This document shows, piece by piece, positions 34,801 through 49,800 of a stretch of 64,000 bases of DNA. Numbering within the stretch: position 1 is the first letter of the stretch; each line of letters begins with the position of its first letter. The notes under the pieces were generated by a model. That model was not told the DNA's origin. It did not search any database and saw only the letters and a list, made by a program, of their open reading frames with translations. The stretch spans positions 11,032,501-11,096,500 of the forward strand of contig NC_003280.10 in NCBI RefSeq assembly GCF_000002985.6. Reading direction: 5' to 3'. A program made the position numbers and the translations under genes. This stretch comes from Caenorhabditis elegans. Lineage: Eukaryota > Nematoda > Chromadorea > Rhabditida > Rhabditidae.

Positions 34801-37800
34801 AAAAGTTTTCCTTTGACAAACATCATTTTTCTGGGATTTTTTAAAATTTATAATTTGAAGCTATTTTTCAACAAAAAAAATCAAAGTTTCCAAAATTTAC
34901 CTGATGTCTTATTCTTTCCCATCCTTCTCTCCAGCGAATGATTACCAGAAGTTTTTGTCGGCGGAGTCACCTGAGCCGACGCATGAGCCACAATGGAGTC
35001 TTCAGACGCGGACGACTGCTCATATCCTGCAAAATGGTCATTTGTCATAATAATTGGAGGTGGGGGGTGCACTGACCAAACGACTTGACAGGCGATGTGA
35101 TTTTTCCTTGTTTTAGAAGAACATCGTACGTTGGTGGTTGTCGGATTGAAGTCATTTTAAGTGGAACAACTGATTTTAGAGGTGGAAGCGGTGGAACGTC
35201 CGTCGTGTCGATGCTCATTGATTGGAGCTTTTCAGGTTCTGGTTTTTCAGATATCACGGGGTCTGAAATTATAAAATATGAATTTGAGATTGAGGAGCAT
35301 TCTTCGAAAAATACAAATATTTTAAGATTCCTAGTTTTGACAAAAATTTATAGCCCAAGTCTGAAAATCGCCGAAAAGTCGGAAAATGCTTGGTTTCAGA
35401 AATCACACATTTAAAATTTTTAAATTTTCCTCAAAGGAATTTTTTTTCAATTTCTGGAATTTTTCTCAATTTTGTTTTTTACAATTTTTGGAATTTTTCT
35501 CAATTTTTTTCCGGAAAATAGTGAATTTTTTGATAGTTTTTGACTATGTCTCTATTTCTGAAAATATGAATCTTTTGATATTTTTTTTGTTGATTTTTTG
35601 AAAAGTAGCTTTATTTGTGAGTTTTCAAAATATTTTTTTTGGAATTAAATTTCGCTTTTTCTGATTTTTTGTCGTTCCTGCGAACGAAAAAATCGAATAA
35701 ATTAAAATGTATTTTAAAATATGTTTTGTAAATTCACAAACAAATCTTACTATTAGACATATTTGGAAAAACATTTTTGAAAAAAATTCCCAAGAATTTA
35801 GAAATTTTTATAGAGTATTATTTTATTTTTTAACTCAATTTTTTAAACAACTTTCAGAAAAAAAACTTATGGTCAGAAAAATCAAAGTTTTACTGAACCT
35901 TCTACAAATAAAATAATTGTACTCCTCCTTACTATTCCCGCACAAACTTTAAATAATCCAAAAATTACTTCCCATCACATGGTCAACAAAAACGTCACCG
36001 ACCGAAACATAAGTAAAGTTCAGAAATAAACGTACCATTTGTCAACTTCTTATGTGCCATAATTGGACTAACAACTCCGATTGTTGGCTGGGTGTCACGT
36101 GGCGGAACAGCTGGAGGTGGATCTTTTTTCGCTGTGCTTTTCACTCCTTTCACTGCCAGTGTTGGTTTTTCCTAAAAATTGATTATTTTTCGAAAATATA
36201 GGAAGGCTCTTAGGAAGGCGAAGCCAGACATTAAAGTGTATCAAAATCTTAAAATCTAAAAAAGGGAAAATCTGCAACAAAAGACGACAAAAAAGGAAGA
36301 ATGGAAAGACGGAAAGCGTATTGAATTTCAAGATATTTTCCATTTTTGCACTTTTGCCTAGTCCGACTTTGAAGCCAGCTTCGAATCTTTAGATTGCAAC
36401 TACTCGGGCCAAAGAATATGTACATGGTTCAGGCCGGCCCAGTTTAGCCCATGCTTGATCAATGGCTTTGCCAGCCTCTAAACCAAGTTAATATAATTTA
36501 GGCCAAACTTGACAAGAAGCCTCTACCCAGAAACAAAAAATACTCACCTCAACAGGCTTGTTGATAATATTTGGAGAAACCGGTGTTGCGGCTATCGGCT
36601 GTCTGATAGCTGTCACGATGGAGGCGTTAAGAGTAAGATCGTCTGATGACGGAGACTTTTCGTCTGACGTTGAACTCTGAAAATTTTGAAGTTTTATAGA
36701 AGGGGACGGTTTCAAATGGGATAAATTGAAACTTAAAGTTTCATCTCTAAAAATTCAGTTGCACAAAAAATTAGTTTCGAACTTATAAAATGAGATTATT
36801 AATTCGAAAGCTTCTCGGCGACCACAAAAGTTTTAGGGACGGAACTCCTATCTGAATGTTCTAAAATTTTATCCATATAAAAAAGTTTTAAGTAAAACAT
36901 TTTTTCGTAAATATCTTAAACTTTTAACATCAATTTTTGATCTGAAAATAAAATTTAAAAAGTTTGGGTTTGACAAATACCGTATGACATTTATCCTAAA
37001 AATGTATAAAGCAGGTGCTCTGCAAAGTTTTTTGTACCAACAAATGGGCGGATTCACATTTTATGGCAGGTGTCCCAGAGACCTCACTTTTATAAACATC
37101 CGAGACTATGTGAAGGTCACGAAAACAAAAAAAAACAGTTCTCCTAAACAACGAACCTTGGAAGATGTGGAATGCATGCTTAGGGAACCTTCCGTCGATG
37201 ATGACGTTGGCGACGTGCTGTTGAATCCAGCGTATCCGGACTCTTCTTCACTGCTCTTTGAGCATCGTTTCGAGTCTTGTTGAGATATGATTGGGGCGTC
37301 CGTTTTACGGTAGGAAACTTTTGGCTGGAAATTACTATGTAAAAAACGAAGATGCACAGTTTTTTTTTCAAAAAAATTTTTAAAAAATGTTTTCTCATAA
37401 ATAATAGAAGCCATAAGACAATTCCGGAAAGTCAAAAGAATCTCGTATATTTCAGTAGGAAGTTTTAAAAAATATAGCAGGTCTAAGAAGCTCTAATTTA
37501 TATGAAAAAAATAAATACTAGAAACTGAAAACGTAAAGTTAATTTTTCAAAAAGTGCATCTCACACAAAAATGTTTTGCAATTTGTGCTCTTTCACTCTG
37601 TAGTAGCTCATTTTGAAAAACGAATTGAAAAACCGGCGAAGAAGAGCTGAGAAATTGCTTTACTCTTTGTCAGCCAGATGTGTTTTTCGGCCCTCGACGT
37701 CGAAAAATGCTCGGAATATCACTTCCGTTGCAACATTTTTCCGCGAAGAGTCTTTATGGGGGGACACAACGACAAAAAGATGGGACATAGATTCTGAAAG

Positions 37801-40800
37801 AGTGTCAAGGAGAAAGAAGAAAATGGGAGACAATTCCCAATTGTCTCATCATTTTTATTAGTAGGTTGGTTTTGGTTTTGGTAGAGTCAAGGAACGGAAG
37901 AAGTACGAATCGGGTTCTAAATATAGATGAGGCCCAGAGCTTCGCAAAACTAGGGTTTTAAAATTTCTTGAAAATCAACTTTGACAGCTTATATCTCACT
38001 TGTCTTTGGTCCTATACAAAAATTATCAACTGTCAAAATATTTTTTATTTCTTTTTCTATATCTGATATCTTCAATATGAACCAAGATATAAATCTTCAA
38101 AGTAAAATAGTGGGATGCAATACTATCAGAGGAAAAAATCTTATTTTTAATTTATTTTGTAGAATTTTCAGTTTTTAAAAAATACATTTCCAATTTCCGA
38201 TTTCAAATACTCACCGTACAAAGCTTCGACATAGACGTGGCACTTCCCAGCTTACTGGTCGGCGGCTTCAGGCCACTTTTCACTGGGGCAGCGATTTTCG
38301 ACAAAGTTTGTTGTTGAGGCACCGCCGCCGCCTTTCTCGTAGGTTGTGGGCTATTCGATGAGGAAGATGGGTTTTTGCTACTGAATAACTTTAATTTCAG
38401 CATTCCACCACCACCACCACCGCTGTTATCGGGCTCTTGTTTTGCTCCAATAGTCTTCACAGAAGCAAGTTTTGGGGTGCTCACGGCTTTCGGAGCGGCT
38501 AGCTTTGAGCTTCCGATTTTTGTAGTTGTAGCAACACGAACTAGCTGGGTTTGTGGTCTAGAAGGTTTTTGGAGTTGGGAGGTAGGTCGGTTTAGATTCG
38601 AAATAGAGCTGTACGTTGATGATGATTCTGAAATAATATAATTTCTAAAAAGAAGCCGGAAGGATCGGATACCTAAGCTCTTCGCAGATGTGGATATCGT
38701 CGAGCCAACATTATTATTGCCACTCGAACGGCTCGACGGACGGAATGAATTTGTATTATTTGATGAAGTGGTTGATGATGAGGGTGGTTTAAGTCCAGAC
38801 GTCTTTGGCTTGATACCAATCTTTGATGAATCTGTAATTGAAAGTGTGAGAGAAAGGGATAACGATTTTACGCATCACAGGGCATTAAGATTTTAAGTAA
38901 CAAGAAACTGGAAACATTTAAAATTGAAAACTCTCTTGGAAATCTAGTCTGGATTAGACTGAAGCAAGCAAGTCAATCTAGGCTTAAACTAAATGCAAGT
39001 CATTTCTGCTTGGGCTTGAGCTTATGCGCAACTAAGATCTAGAATAAGGCTATAGTTCAGGCTTAGGATTTCCGAGTTCAATCTAAACGTTACACTAGAT
39101 TTATGCAGGCACTTCAGTTTTCTGTTCAGCCGAATCTTGCCTAAACATCTTGAAAACCTTTAAATAGAATTTTGATCTGGCGGTTCCTATTTGTTTTGTT
39201 TTTTTCTTCTTTTCCAAATCTACATCTACAACCTCATTAATTTTAATATTTTTAAATTGCCTCGTTTTTTATGTATTGCATAAAGATAAGCTCATAAATA
39301 TACTAAATTTTCCCGGCTTTCAGGCAGCCACAAAAAATAGGCGCGAGTCAAAACGAAGAAGAAAACAAGGAGGTCTATGGCTATTTGAAGAGTTAGTATG
39401 AGCGTGAATTTGAGACCGAACGGACGAGATGAAAAGGGTCACACGCCATGTGGCTCAGTATCTCCTTCTCTTAAAAAGTAGAGTCGGGCTTTTGCTATAC
39501 TTTTTATGATACGAGTGAGATGGATGAAGAGGTGAGAAAGTTTTTTAATGGGCCAAAAAGCATGGAAAATTGTACGAACTGGCTGAATGTTCAAAGATTG
39601 AATTTGATAGATAATCTGTGCTTGAATTAAAATTCTAACTGCTTGCACTTTATTACGCGTGCCCAATAATTATCAACCGTCTAGCTTAATTTTTGGATAT
39701 GTGCTGAGTAGCGATTCATAGCATGGGAAATGTGACACGGAGCTTCCTATAACTTGGGGGATTCAAGGTTTTGAGATGGAAAACAGTGATACATATAAAG
39801 ATATTGTCAACAGTAGAAATAAAATTTTAGCCATACAATTTGTTAGGGAATATTTATTGATTTTTTGAAACTTTTCAGATTTTTTAAAATCGAAAATATC
39901 GTTTTTTTAAATAAACTTTTAAAAGTCGTGTTTATCCCTAATTGCACAAAATTAAATATCAAAATAAATGGCTTGAATAGTAGTAAAATGTATTCCAGTT
40001 TGTGGTAACCCAGAATGAGTGGCGGAATAGGAAAGAGCGCATAAAACCCGACATTAATTGTCAGTGATGAGAGCGGGGGAAGACTCATGCGCAAGTTGAG
40101 ACGATGAAAAAGCAATTCTACACTCATACTACTACCAGCCAGTGTCATCGGCTCTATCTTTATTCATCAATTTCCGAAAGAGTAATTGCCATGCTCTCAT
40201 TCGAATTAATTGACCGTCTCCCCGTGTAGTTTCCTTCCACACACAAATGTTTATAAGCAAAATGGACAACGAAATTGGAAAATTGTTGTTGTTGGAGATG
40301 GAACGGGAGGAGGAGGCGGGAGAAGGAGGGAGAAGAGGGACAACCTGTCCCTGTCAATTTAGTTAGCCTCTTCTGTGTTTTCTCACATCAATTTAAAAGT
40401 CATTATGAAGCCGAGAAATTGATTTTGGTGGGCACTTTTCGGGCAAGGGGAGGCGATTTGTAAATTGCAAAATTTTATAAAAATTAAGAGTTGAAACATG
40501 GTGGCGGTGAGGGTTTGAAATAGTTTTTTTTTACTTTTTCATACAAAAAGGAAGGTTCTGAAACTAGTGCGAATTTGAAAAAATCTTCAAAACATGTCTT
40601 AAACATTTGAGAATAGCACAAATTTGTTTCAGATCATTATTTCCAGTATAGACTTGCGCTCCTTCCACTTTAACAGCTTGTATCTAGGTTCCATTTGGAT
40701 CTATTACAAAGCTGTCAACTGACAAAATTTGTGCAAAATACTTTTCTACATTTGTATAGTGGAAAATTTTTTGATAAAACTCAAGAAAATTGAGATATAA

Positions 40801-43800
40801 GCCGTCATATTAGAGCAATAAAGGTGGAAGTTTTGCAAAAAAACTACATTTTTATCATCTTCTTTTCTGGGCATTTTATACAAGTTTGAGCTCAAAATAA
40901 AATTCTTACCAATTTTCGATATTCTTGACTGTGGAGTCTGAAGCCTGGATGTTGACATTTGTGGAAAGTTGGAATTTGGGTTAGTTGCTGAAGCGGTTGC
41001 TGACGTGGCGACACGTGGCGAGGGTAATCTGAAAATGGAATTGTATTGCAAGTTTTGTAAGATCTAGTTGATCGAAAAACTAAATCAAAGTTAGGGCAAA
41101 TAAGCAAAGTAAATAATGTTCCTTTTAATATTTTCTCAATGAAAAATCACTCAACAACTAGTCATACAGAATAGACTCAAGTCGAAGATAGTTATTAAAG
41201 AACACATTTTTGTAGTCGTAAACTCAAAATTAAACTCACTTAGAAACCGCGGGTGGCATAATGGATGTGGGTAGTTGCTCCAATTTCTTCTGATCTTTTT
41301 TCAGTTGCCGAAGCTTCTGCTTGTAGGTGGAGAGCAGGAAGAGCAGCTGGAGAACTGCACCCAAGTTTCCGCTGTCGATATCTGAGAAATTTTAAATTTA
41401 GGTTTTTTTTAAGCTGATGAAGATTTTTGAGAATGATATAAAGTTGAAAAGTTGGAGTTTATTAGGAAAGTAAGTTGGGATTAAGGTTGAAATTTGTGTA
41501 GGGTAAGTTTGAAATTATTTTTCAAGCTCCTGTCTAGGCTTCAAGGTAGATAAGAGCCAATGAAAACTTTGCTTAAATAATAAATTAAATAATAAATAAG
41601 CTAATCCAAAATAACTGCATATCATAAGGAAACATTCCAAAAACTTTCAGATTTTTCAAATTTTCGTATGAAGATTTGGTAAATTGACAAATTTTTTTAC
41701 ACATTTGAGCTATTCGAGAAATTTCGAAGTGGTTTGAAGAAGAATTATATTTGAAACATAGTCGAGAGTTTTACTATAATATCTGGTTATTTTCCCAACT
41801 GGCTCTACCCCCGAATTGTGTCTATGAACTAACAAAACCTTTTAGGTTCCAGGCAAGTAAAAGCCTGAATCCCAGGTCTCAAAAAGTTCAAAATGATGGT
41901 CAAGAATATCACAAACAAATGTATTGTGTTTACCACCAAAAAATAGTTTATTTGTTGGTTTGTAATACACATAGATAGACGGATGGTGAGGAACGAAGTG
42001 AAAGGAAGGGGGCTCTCTTTTTCCTGAATTGAATGGCCGTGTTTGTGTATGTGTTCTTTTTTCCACAAAAAAGTATCGCCTCTACACTGAATCGAAACCT
42101 TTTTTTGGTGTGGTTCTTTCGATTTGATTCGTTGACTATTAGTTCAGTTCGTATGGATCGTATAGTTTAGATGTGTTGAGAGAGGAGAGACTTAGAGAAG
42201 ATATAGGATAAGAAAAGCTAGACAGTTTTGATATCGGTGCATGGTTTACTGGTGACTTGCAAAGAAAGATTATGTTTTCAGAAACTACTTTCGAAGTTAT
42301 TTTTACCGGATGTTTTTTGAACATTAACTGAAAATGTATAATTGTTTTGAACATGTTGTATTTTTTTAACTCCATGCAAAAGCGCTTAGGGCTCTCACTT
42401 TTTTTTCAAACTGATAAAATTTTGTAATTAAAAAATGTTTAAAATTATCGAGTGTCTGCAAAATCCAGTTTCAAAAATAGGAGAAATAGTTAAACAAAAT
42501 CACTGAAAAAATTTGAAATCAAAATTTGCTTGCTCTGAATTTCAACAAATTTTAAATTCAAACTACACAAAAACTTTGCTGAAAGTGTCGAAAAGCTCCA
42601 GAAATCTAAATGTTTATCCCTCCGGATGCTCTGTTTAGACGAAAGCCGCGAGATGAAATAAATCATCAGGACATGCGAAAGTGATAAATTTAGAAAAGAA
42701 GAGGAGGAAAAAGAGAAGGCGTAAAGTGAAGGCGCGAAAAAAATAAAGAAAAAGGAGAAGAAACCTAGAGCCCGGGAAGACGAGCGCCTCATAAATGTAA
42801 ATGGTATCGTGTGAAAATGAAATTTCGGAGAAGAAGAAAAAGAGAGGAGCAGGAGAAGAGCCATTCTGGGGTGCCTTTGAATGATTTTTGCTCTTTTTTT
42901 GAAGGCTCATTTTAAGACATTTTCAATTAGGATTTGGACGAAGCCAATTTTAATGGTTCACTTCTTGTAGGGTTTCCATTTAGCAGCCTCAACGCCTGGC
43001 TAGGCTACCATCGGAAGACCTCTACCTGCCTAAAAACGTCAACGTAAAGCAGATTTCAAGCAGGCACTAGGCCATAAACCGTGCCTACATTTCATGGAAG
43101 TCCAACTCAAACTGCTTAAAATTTTCAAAAAATATTTATCACAGTTTTTTTAGGTTTTGCCAGCTGATAGCCGGCGGAAGTAAAGTCAACAATTGAGATG
43201 GAAAGAAGTGTAAATTAGTTATCCCAACATCACACACACATGTGTGTTTTTTGCGAAATTTATATTTCTTGGGTCATAAAATAACCGAAGAGTCGTTAAA
43301 CGTTAGACTGCAAGAATGTTAGGCGCCAAGGCCCATTGGCAAGAGGCTTTGGTGAGTTTCAATGGACCGAGAAGGTGAACGAACTGTAGAAGTTGGAGGG
43401 GAAGGACATGAGGATTACAGAAAAGCCTATTTCGTAAGGGTGGATGTTGCGAAAGGAAAAACTGGAATTTTAAATGGAAATGGTAGAGATATAGACGCAG
43501 AGAAGATAGAGTGTCTGGCTGTCTGCACTCTCCTGAAGAGGGTAGTGATAAAATTGGAAAGCCAAGTCTAGATTTAATAGACTTGCAACAATCACAAATG
43601 GCCTAACTAGTACATCAATAAAACGTACAGTAATAACAATTGAGAGAGAGGGTGAGAGATATTCTCCAGTATATCAGTAAAAATGGATAAGAGATGATTA
43701 TCATCTGGGAGGGCCCGAAGGTTGTTGCCTTTCGGGGGTGAAATGATGCAGTGCACGCGCGGGAGACTGTTTCGCTTTTTGACTAACGAGTGAGATGTCG

Positions 43801-46800
43801 GGAAATTTGATAAAAATAGACTAGATGGTCAACTGTGCTGAGCATCGGCAGGATGCCTTTTTTGTGAGAAAATCGGCGAAGTTCGCTTAAAGTCAATGCG
43901 AGTTTGAATTTGAAAGTTTGAAGAACTTTGTTAAGCGTTTAGCGGTAATCGGCAGAAGTTTAGCGAAACTTGTCGAAAGTTCGGCGAAAAGTAGAGGAAG
44001 TTTAACGAAAGTTGACGAATGTGAGGCAGTTATTGACAGCGCGCATGTGAACAAGGCAAGCTTTTTGCAAAATTGTGAAACTGCTTCAGAAAGTCTCCGA
44101 AAATGTTCGAAACATGCATCACTGTTGCGCGAAAAACCTTCTTTTCTCCAATTTCTGCCAAATGAAACAGGAGTAGTAATTACTCACGCAGGGAGAAAGC
44201 GGCGCCCTCAACCTCAAAATCAAGATAACCGAGGCACCACGAGATTGTCATCTTTCAGATATGGAAAGCGGCACTAAAACTAGACGAGATGTAGAAGGGG
44301 GAGGAGAGGAAGAAAAACTGTATACGATGTAAAAGTTAACCTCGATTTGAAGGAATAAAAACAAACAGAAAATGGGAACCGGAAAATAGGTTGCAAACTA
44401 ATTTCGTAGGAGGTAGGCGAGTTTGGGGTAGGCAGGCGTGTCGGTGCCTGCCTATCGCCTATTCTTCCTTTAATTTGAATACTTTTTAAGACTGATAAAC
44501 AAAATACTCTGTAAACTAAATTTTGCCAGCTCTCAATTACGGAACACAGGGCCATTTAAAAAAAAATAGAAATTCAAAAAATGAAAAATTTATTGACCTA
44601 AATTTTCTTGCCGCCTGTCTCTACATTTCCTCTATCATCTCTCACTGTCAACTGCTGCTGACAAACACCTGCTACCAAAGGGGGGGGGGGGGCTCTCGAA
44701 ATAAGTGCCAGACGGTTTCCGCGCACAGAGCATTCCGGAAAATGGAACAGGTGTGAAGAGCCAAAAAACAACAAGTGAGGAGGCAAGTGAGATAATAGAA
44801 AGAGGGAGAGAGATAACAATTTGACGTGGCAACGAACTGTGGGAGTCAGGGGAGATCGAGGTGTTTGCATTTGAAAAGAGAAATGAGATGGGAGGAATCG
44901 GTATTACTAATAGATACCGTTATAGATGAGTCATTGTGAGAAGGATTTCGTAGATGTCAGCTAACAAAAGCAATAAGTATTATGCCAGCGTCATCTATTT
45001 TTCAAACATTTCACACGGAAAATTGTTAGCTCACGTACAAGACCGTAACTTCACACTTGAAAATGTTCCGTTCCTAAATATGATGTTCCAGAAAAAGAAT
45101 AAAAATATGTTGGCGATCATCAAGTGAGAAAAAACGAATGGAACGATGAGTCACTTAGAATGTGACGAAATGCGGTCAGGCTCTAGAGAGGAGGCGGCGA
45201 AGAAACAATTTAAATGCTAATGGATTCTTGAATTGTTGAACGAACGGAAAAAAACCATTTGGACAAAAAATAGCTGGGCTGACAATGAGATATAGAAACA
45301 ATATATATATATGTATATAGAAAAATGTTCCTTGATAAATTTTACCTTATAGTTTGCCAAAAAAAACGAGCTGAAATCTGTGGGATGTTGCTGAAAAGTC
45401 TAGAATTTAGAAGCTTTGATTTTTAAATTTCAAAATCTGGAAAAAAAATGTGTTCTGAGAAACGTTAAATACTGTTAAGATTTGGAAGTCGAGTTTTGTA
45501 GCCAAAAGTTAGTCAGAAAATATTTCTGATTTTTTGGGATTTTTCAGAATTTCGACAAAAATAATTCGAAATATTTTATGGATTTTTTTGAGTTTGAAGC
45601 CATGTTGTTCACAGCTTTGCATACAATTAAATAGTGTGAATTTCAAAAATCTACAAAAATAATGGGAAGACATTTTTGGAGAATAGGGTCAAATTTACAA
45701 ATAAGACAAGTTTTAAAGCTGAGAAAAATTTCGTCAAAAAAAATGCAAAGAATGTAGGCAAAAAAGAATAAAATGACCGGAACTTGTCGGATTAACACTC
45801 TCAAATCCAACCTCAATCTCTCTGCCTCCCTATACAAAAACATAAAAACTGTCGGAGGCCGGGGACAATAAAAAAAAAGTCGAAAAGTTGTAAAAAGTCT
45901 TAATTTTATTTTTGCCTTGAATCCACCCTTCTTCTAAAATATACATGATAGGCTTCAAATGAGCGAGAGGCGACGGAAATGTGTGCACCAAAATTTGAGG
46001 TTTTTCTGAAGAAGGAATGTCCCTTGGGGACATGTCCCAAAGAAAGTTGGCTTTCGCCTCAAAAAAGTCTCTTGGAGTGTCATATCGAAATGATAGAGAA
46101 TTGAGGATGAGGAGACTGGGAAGAATGTTAGGGAAAATGTATAGTTTTGATACAAAAAAGGAATAAAATTTTTGGAAAAGTTGGGAGGAAAAACGGAAAT
46201 AATGATATGAAAACTAACCGGTTTTGGTGAGTTTCGAGCAGTCGAGACCCAGATTTTTCAGGTAGTCGAGACACGTTTCGAGGCCATCCAGCTGAAAATT
46301 GATGAATTATTATATGTGATTGAATTGGAAAAATTGAGAGATAAACCATTTTCAACTTGAAATCATATTGCAATTTTAGCAGATTTTAAGAAGATGTCTT
46401 GAATTTGAGTTTTGAAATTATACTATAGCCGTTGCAGGTGCCCTCTTTGGCAGCTTATATCTCAGTTCATTTTAGGGATGTTAAAAAATAGTCAACTACA
46501 AAACTATAGAAAAAGAAATAATAAATATTTTGAAAGTTGATAATTTTTTGATAAATTAAAAGACAACCGAGATATGAGGTTCCAAATTTGAGGTTTTTTC
46601 ATAACTAGGAAACCCAATTTAGTTTTCCAAACGTTCTATAACAATTTTTTAAAAACCATAATAAAATACTTTTGAGAAACTATAGTAGTAAAACAAGAAT
46701 TTTCTCCAAAAGTTGTCATGTCTGCTTTTCAAAAATATTGTTGTCATCAACACGAAATGACAATCATGTAAATATTTGATGCGACGTCATCATTGTCGTC

Positions 46801-49800
46801 TTCCGGAAAAAGGAAGGGCAACTGGAAATGGGTTTATGGGAAGACATTGAGTGTTGAAACTTTTGTGGGTTAAGAAAGCATTGGAAATGGGATTTTTGAT
46901 TGAATTTTCCTATGTATTTGTTGGATTATATAAGGGTTTGGAAATGACAAGAACAAGTATTTTTCCAAAGCTTTAGAGCCTTTCAAAATTGCTCCAAAAT
47001 TGGGTTTTTGAGGTGGGCAAACAGTTTTTATTTTTGATTTTTAGTTTTTTGATAATATTTAATTTTGTGCAAAACAGCTGAAATTTATTGCTGAAATAAT
47101 GTTTTTCTAAAAAATCTTTCAAAAAACTCTTGAAATCGGCAAACTCTGCAGAAATCAACTTTTGGAGAAAATCTGCAGATTTTTCAAAAAGTGCAATTTA
47201 CAGTTTCAGAAATCGTTAGTCAAAATTTCAGCCTCGAACCAACCCTTCTAATTGAAGGAATTCTAGAAAATGGGAAAACGAGAAAGAATTGGAATGATTG
47301 GTTTTGAAATGTGAGTGATTTGCATGTTGCAATCACGGTCGATTAGGTCAGTAGAAGAAATGATGGGTGGGTGGGGGAGAGAGTAATCCAATTCGAAATG
47401 GAGGATTACGTCAAGTTTCACGGTTATCAGGAGGGCGTTATGCCCGTCTAAATTAGAAATGACAGAAGAAGCTTCTTAAAATTGTTTAATTTTATTAAAA
47501 ATATATTTCATTTAGTTGCAAAGTTTCCAAAAGTCATTTGATCAGATCTAGAATTACTTTACTTTGAGAAGTTATATCTCGGCTCATTTTTAAGATATCA
47601 ATAAATTATTAACTACAAATCTATAGAAAAAAAAACTAACAACTGTTTGGTGCAATATTAATAGAGAAAATTCGATAAAATAACTTAACAAGCATAATTA
47701 TTTCGCAAAATTAAGATTTACCAACTTTTGCGAAACTCATATAAGTTCAAAATTTCCAAAATTGTCTGAAATATGTAGCTGTCGCAAAAATTCCAAAAAA
47801 TTGTGAAACAGAAAAAAACCTCGCTACCATTTTAACAAACACAAAATTTTTGCCTTCTGTTCCACAAAAACGCTCTAAAAATTGTGTTTGTTTTAGAGGC
47901 GTGAGTCACAACACTTTGTCCCTACGAGTTCAACTTTTCAGGGGCAAAATTGATTTCAAAAAGTGAAAAAAAAACACTTACGTTCGATGTGATTTTTGCC
48001 AAACGTTTCGTGAATGCAGGCGAGAATTCGTTGATCGGAACTGCAAAGATTGAAATGGGCTATTTCGAATACATAAATTACGGGAGGCGGGGAGGAGCAT
48101 AATTTGCGCGAGATGGGGAACAGTTGTTAGGTGAGAAAATCAGAAGAGGGAAGGTAAGAGTCAAAGAAACATGTCAAGAAATTGAAAACTGAAAATTGTC
48201 AGACAAAATAAAACTGATCCAAATTTTTTACTTTACTACTTTACAAAATTTCCGCCTAGCAGAGCACAACTGAAAGCCATAAAACGACTGATAACACCGA
48301 TAGTAGTTTTCACTTCCGATTGAGAAAAAAAGTGATGTCCACCTACAAGAGATAGCAACAAGCAAGGGGACCACAAAGAATGGAGAAATGTGCACTTGTA
48401 GCAAGTTTTGAGGAGGAAACAAAATGGATGATGATGATGACAGATATATGTATATCTAGAGCCAGCAGAGAGCACCTTCATCTCTGACCAATTGTTGTTG
48501 TTTTTGTTTCTTTTGGGATATGGCTTCCGGGGCTCGTTGAGTTAGCGGGAAGCAGAATATTTCAAGAAAAATTGTAGTTATTTTTTATAATACATGCCCA
48601 GTAAAAAAACAGACAAATTATGCGCACTGTATGAGGACTGTATGAGGTAGTAGCCCGTGAATTGTCGGTTACTGCAACAACATATATTCTGTCGGCTGCT
48701 AATTCAGACATTCCGTTAGATGTCGGCTGCTAATTCAGACATCTAGTTAGATGTCGGCTGCTAATCTAGGTATAGCACCGGCTACAAACTTTATCAAACT
48801 CGAAATTGTCGGCTAGATCAAAATAACGAAACAACATCACAAAAATGAGAGTTCTCATGTGTTCGATGCTTTACACAAAACGTAAAGTGATTATATTTTT
48901 AAGTTTCAAATTCCGCTCCCATCGGGATCCGTCCCAATTTCACATCATTTTAAATCGTGAAATAATGTAAAATTGCATGTGAAACATGAATCGCTCCCCG
49001 TCCCTGAATATCTTCATCATTTCTCTCTCTTCTCCCGTTCGTTTGCAGCATCTTCCTCTTCGACAAGACACAAAAAAAAAACGAGAAGTGATTGCGATCC
49101 AATTGGTCCGGCGAATTTTGTGAGGCGACGAGGAGGAATTCATAAACTACTGAAGAATGAAAAGAAGAAGAAAAAGAGCAGATTGATGGACACCGGCACA
49201 CAAACACTGAGAGCGTAATACTCGATAAATCACCAATTAACTTCTCAATGGATAGTTGTGCTGACGACCGAACGATGCGGGGATGGAAGCACAAATTGGT
49301 GGAGGACAAATTTTTTTGTGAGCGAAGAAAAGTACAAAATAGCGTTGTTAAAGGGTATTTGAAATTTAAAATCTTATGGAATCCACTCAACAATGGACTG
49401 AGAAAGTAAGGAAGAAGTTTGATAGCAACCAGTTTTCGGAGGAATTTATCAGATCAATTGAAATTTTATGAAATGCAGTCACTAGAAAATCTCTGAAAAA
49501 ATCCAAATCTTTTTGGAAAAACGTTGCAAAAAATATCCAAAACATCTGGCGACAGTTACGGAATGTTCAGCAATTTTTAAATTTAAAATGAGGCTTACAA
49601 AGTCTAACTGCATAGAACAGGCACGTAAGTTGACAACACTTTTTGCTCACTTATTTTGAAATTTTAAAATTTTCAGATATATTGCTTATATAGGCAAAAA
49701 GCGAAAAATTGAAAACTTGTACGATTTTTTATAAGTTCAAAACAGTATAATTTTTAAGAGTTTTGCTAACATTTTCAAAATTCCGGCAACTCGACAACTA

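Noticed and set aside
43918..44277. 119-codon plus-strand ORF in an unc-53 intron
   Set aside because: Its first third is a degenerate tandem GAAAGTTTAGCG repeat; no promoter, splice or family evidence.
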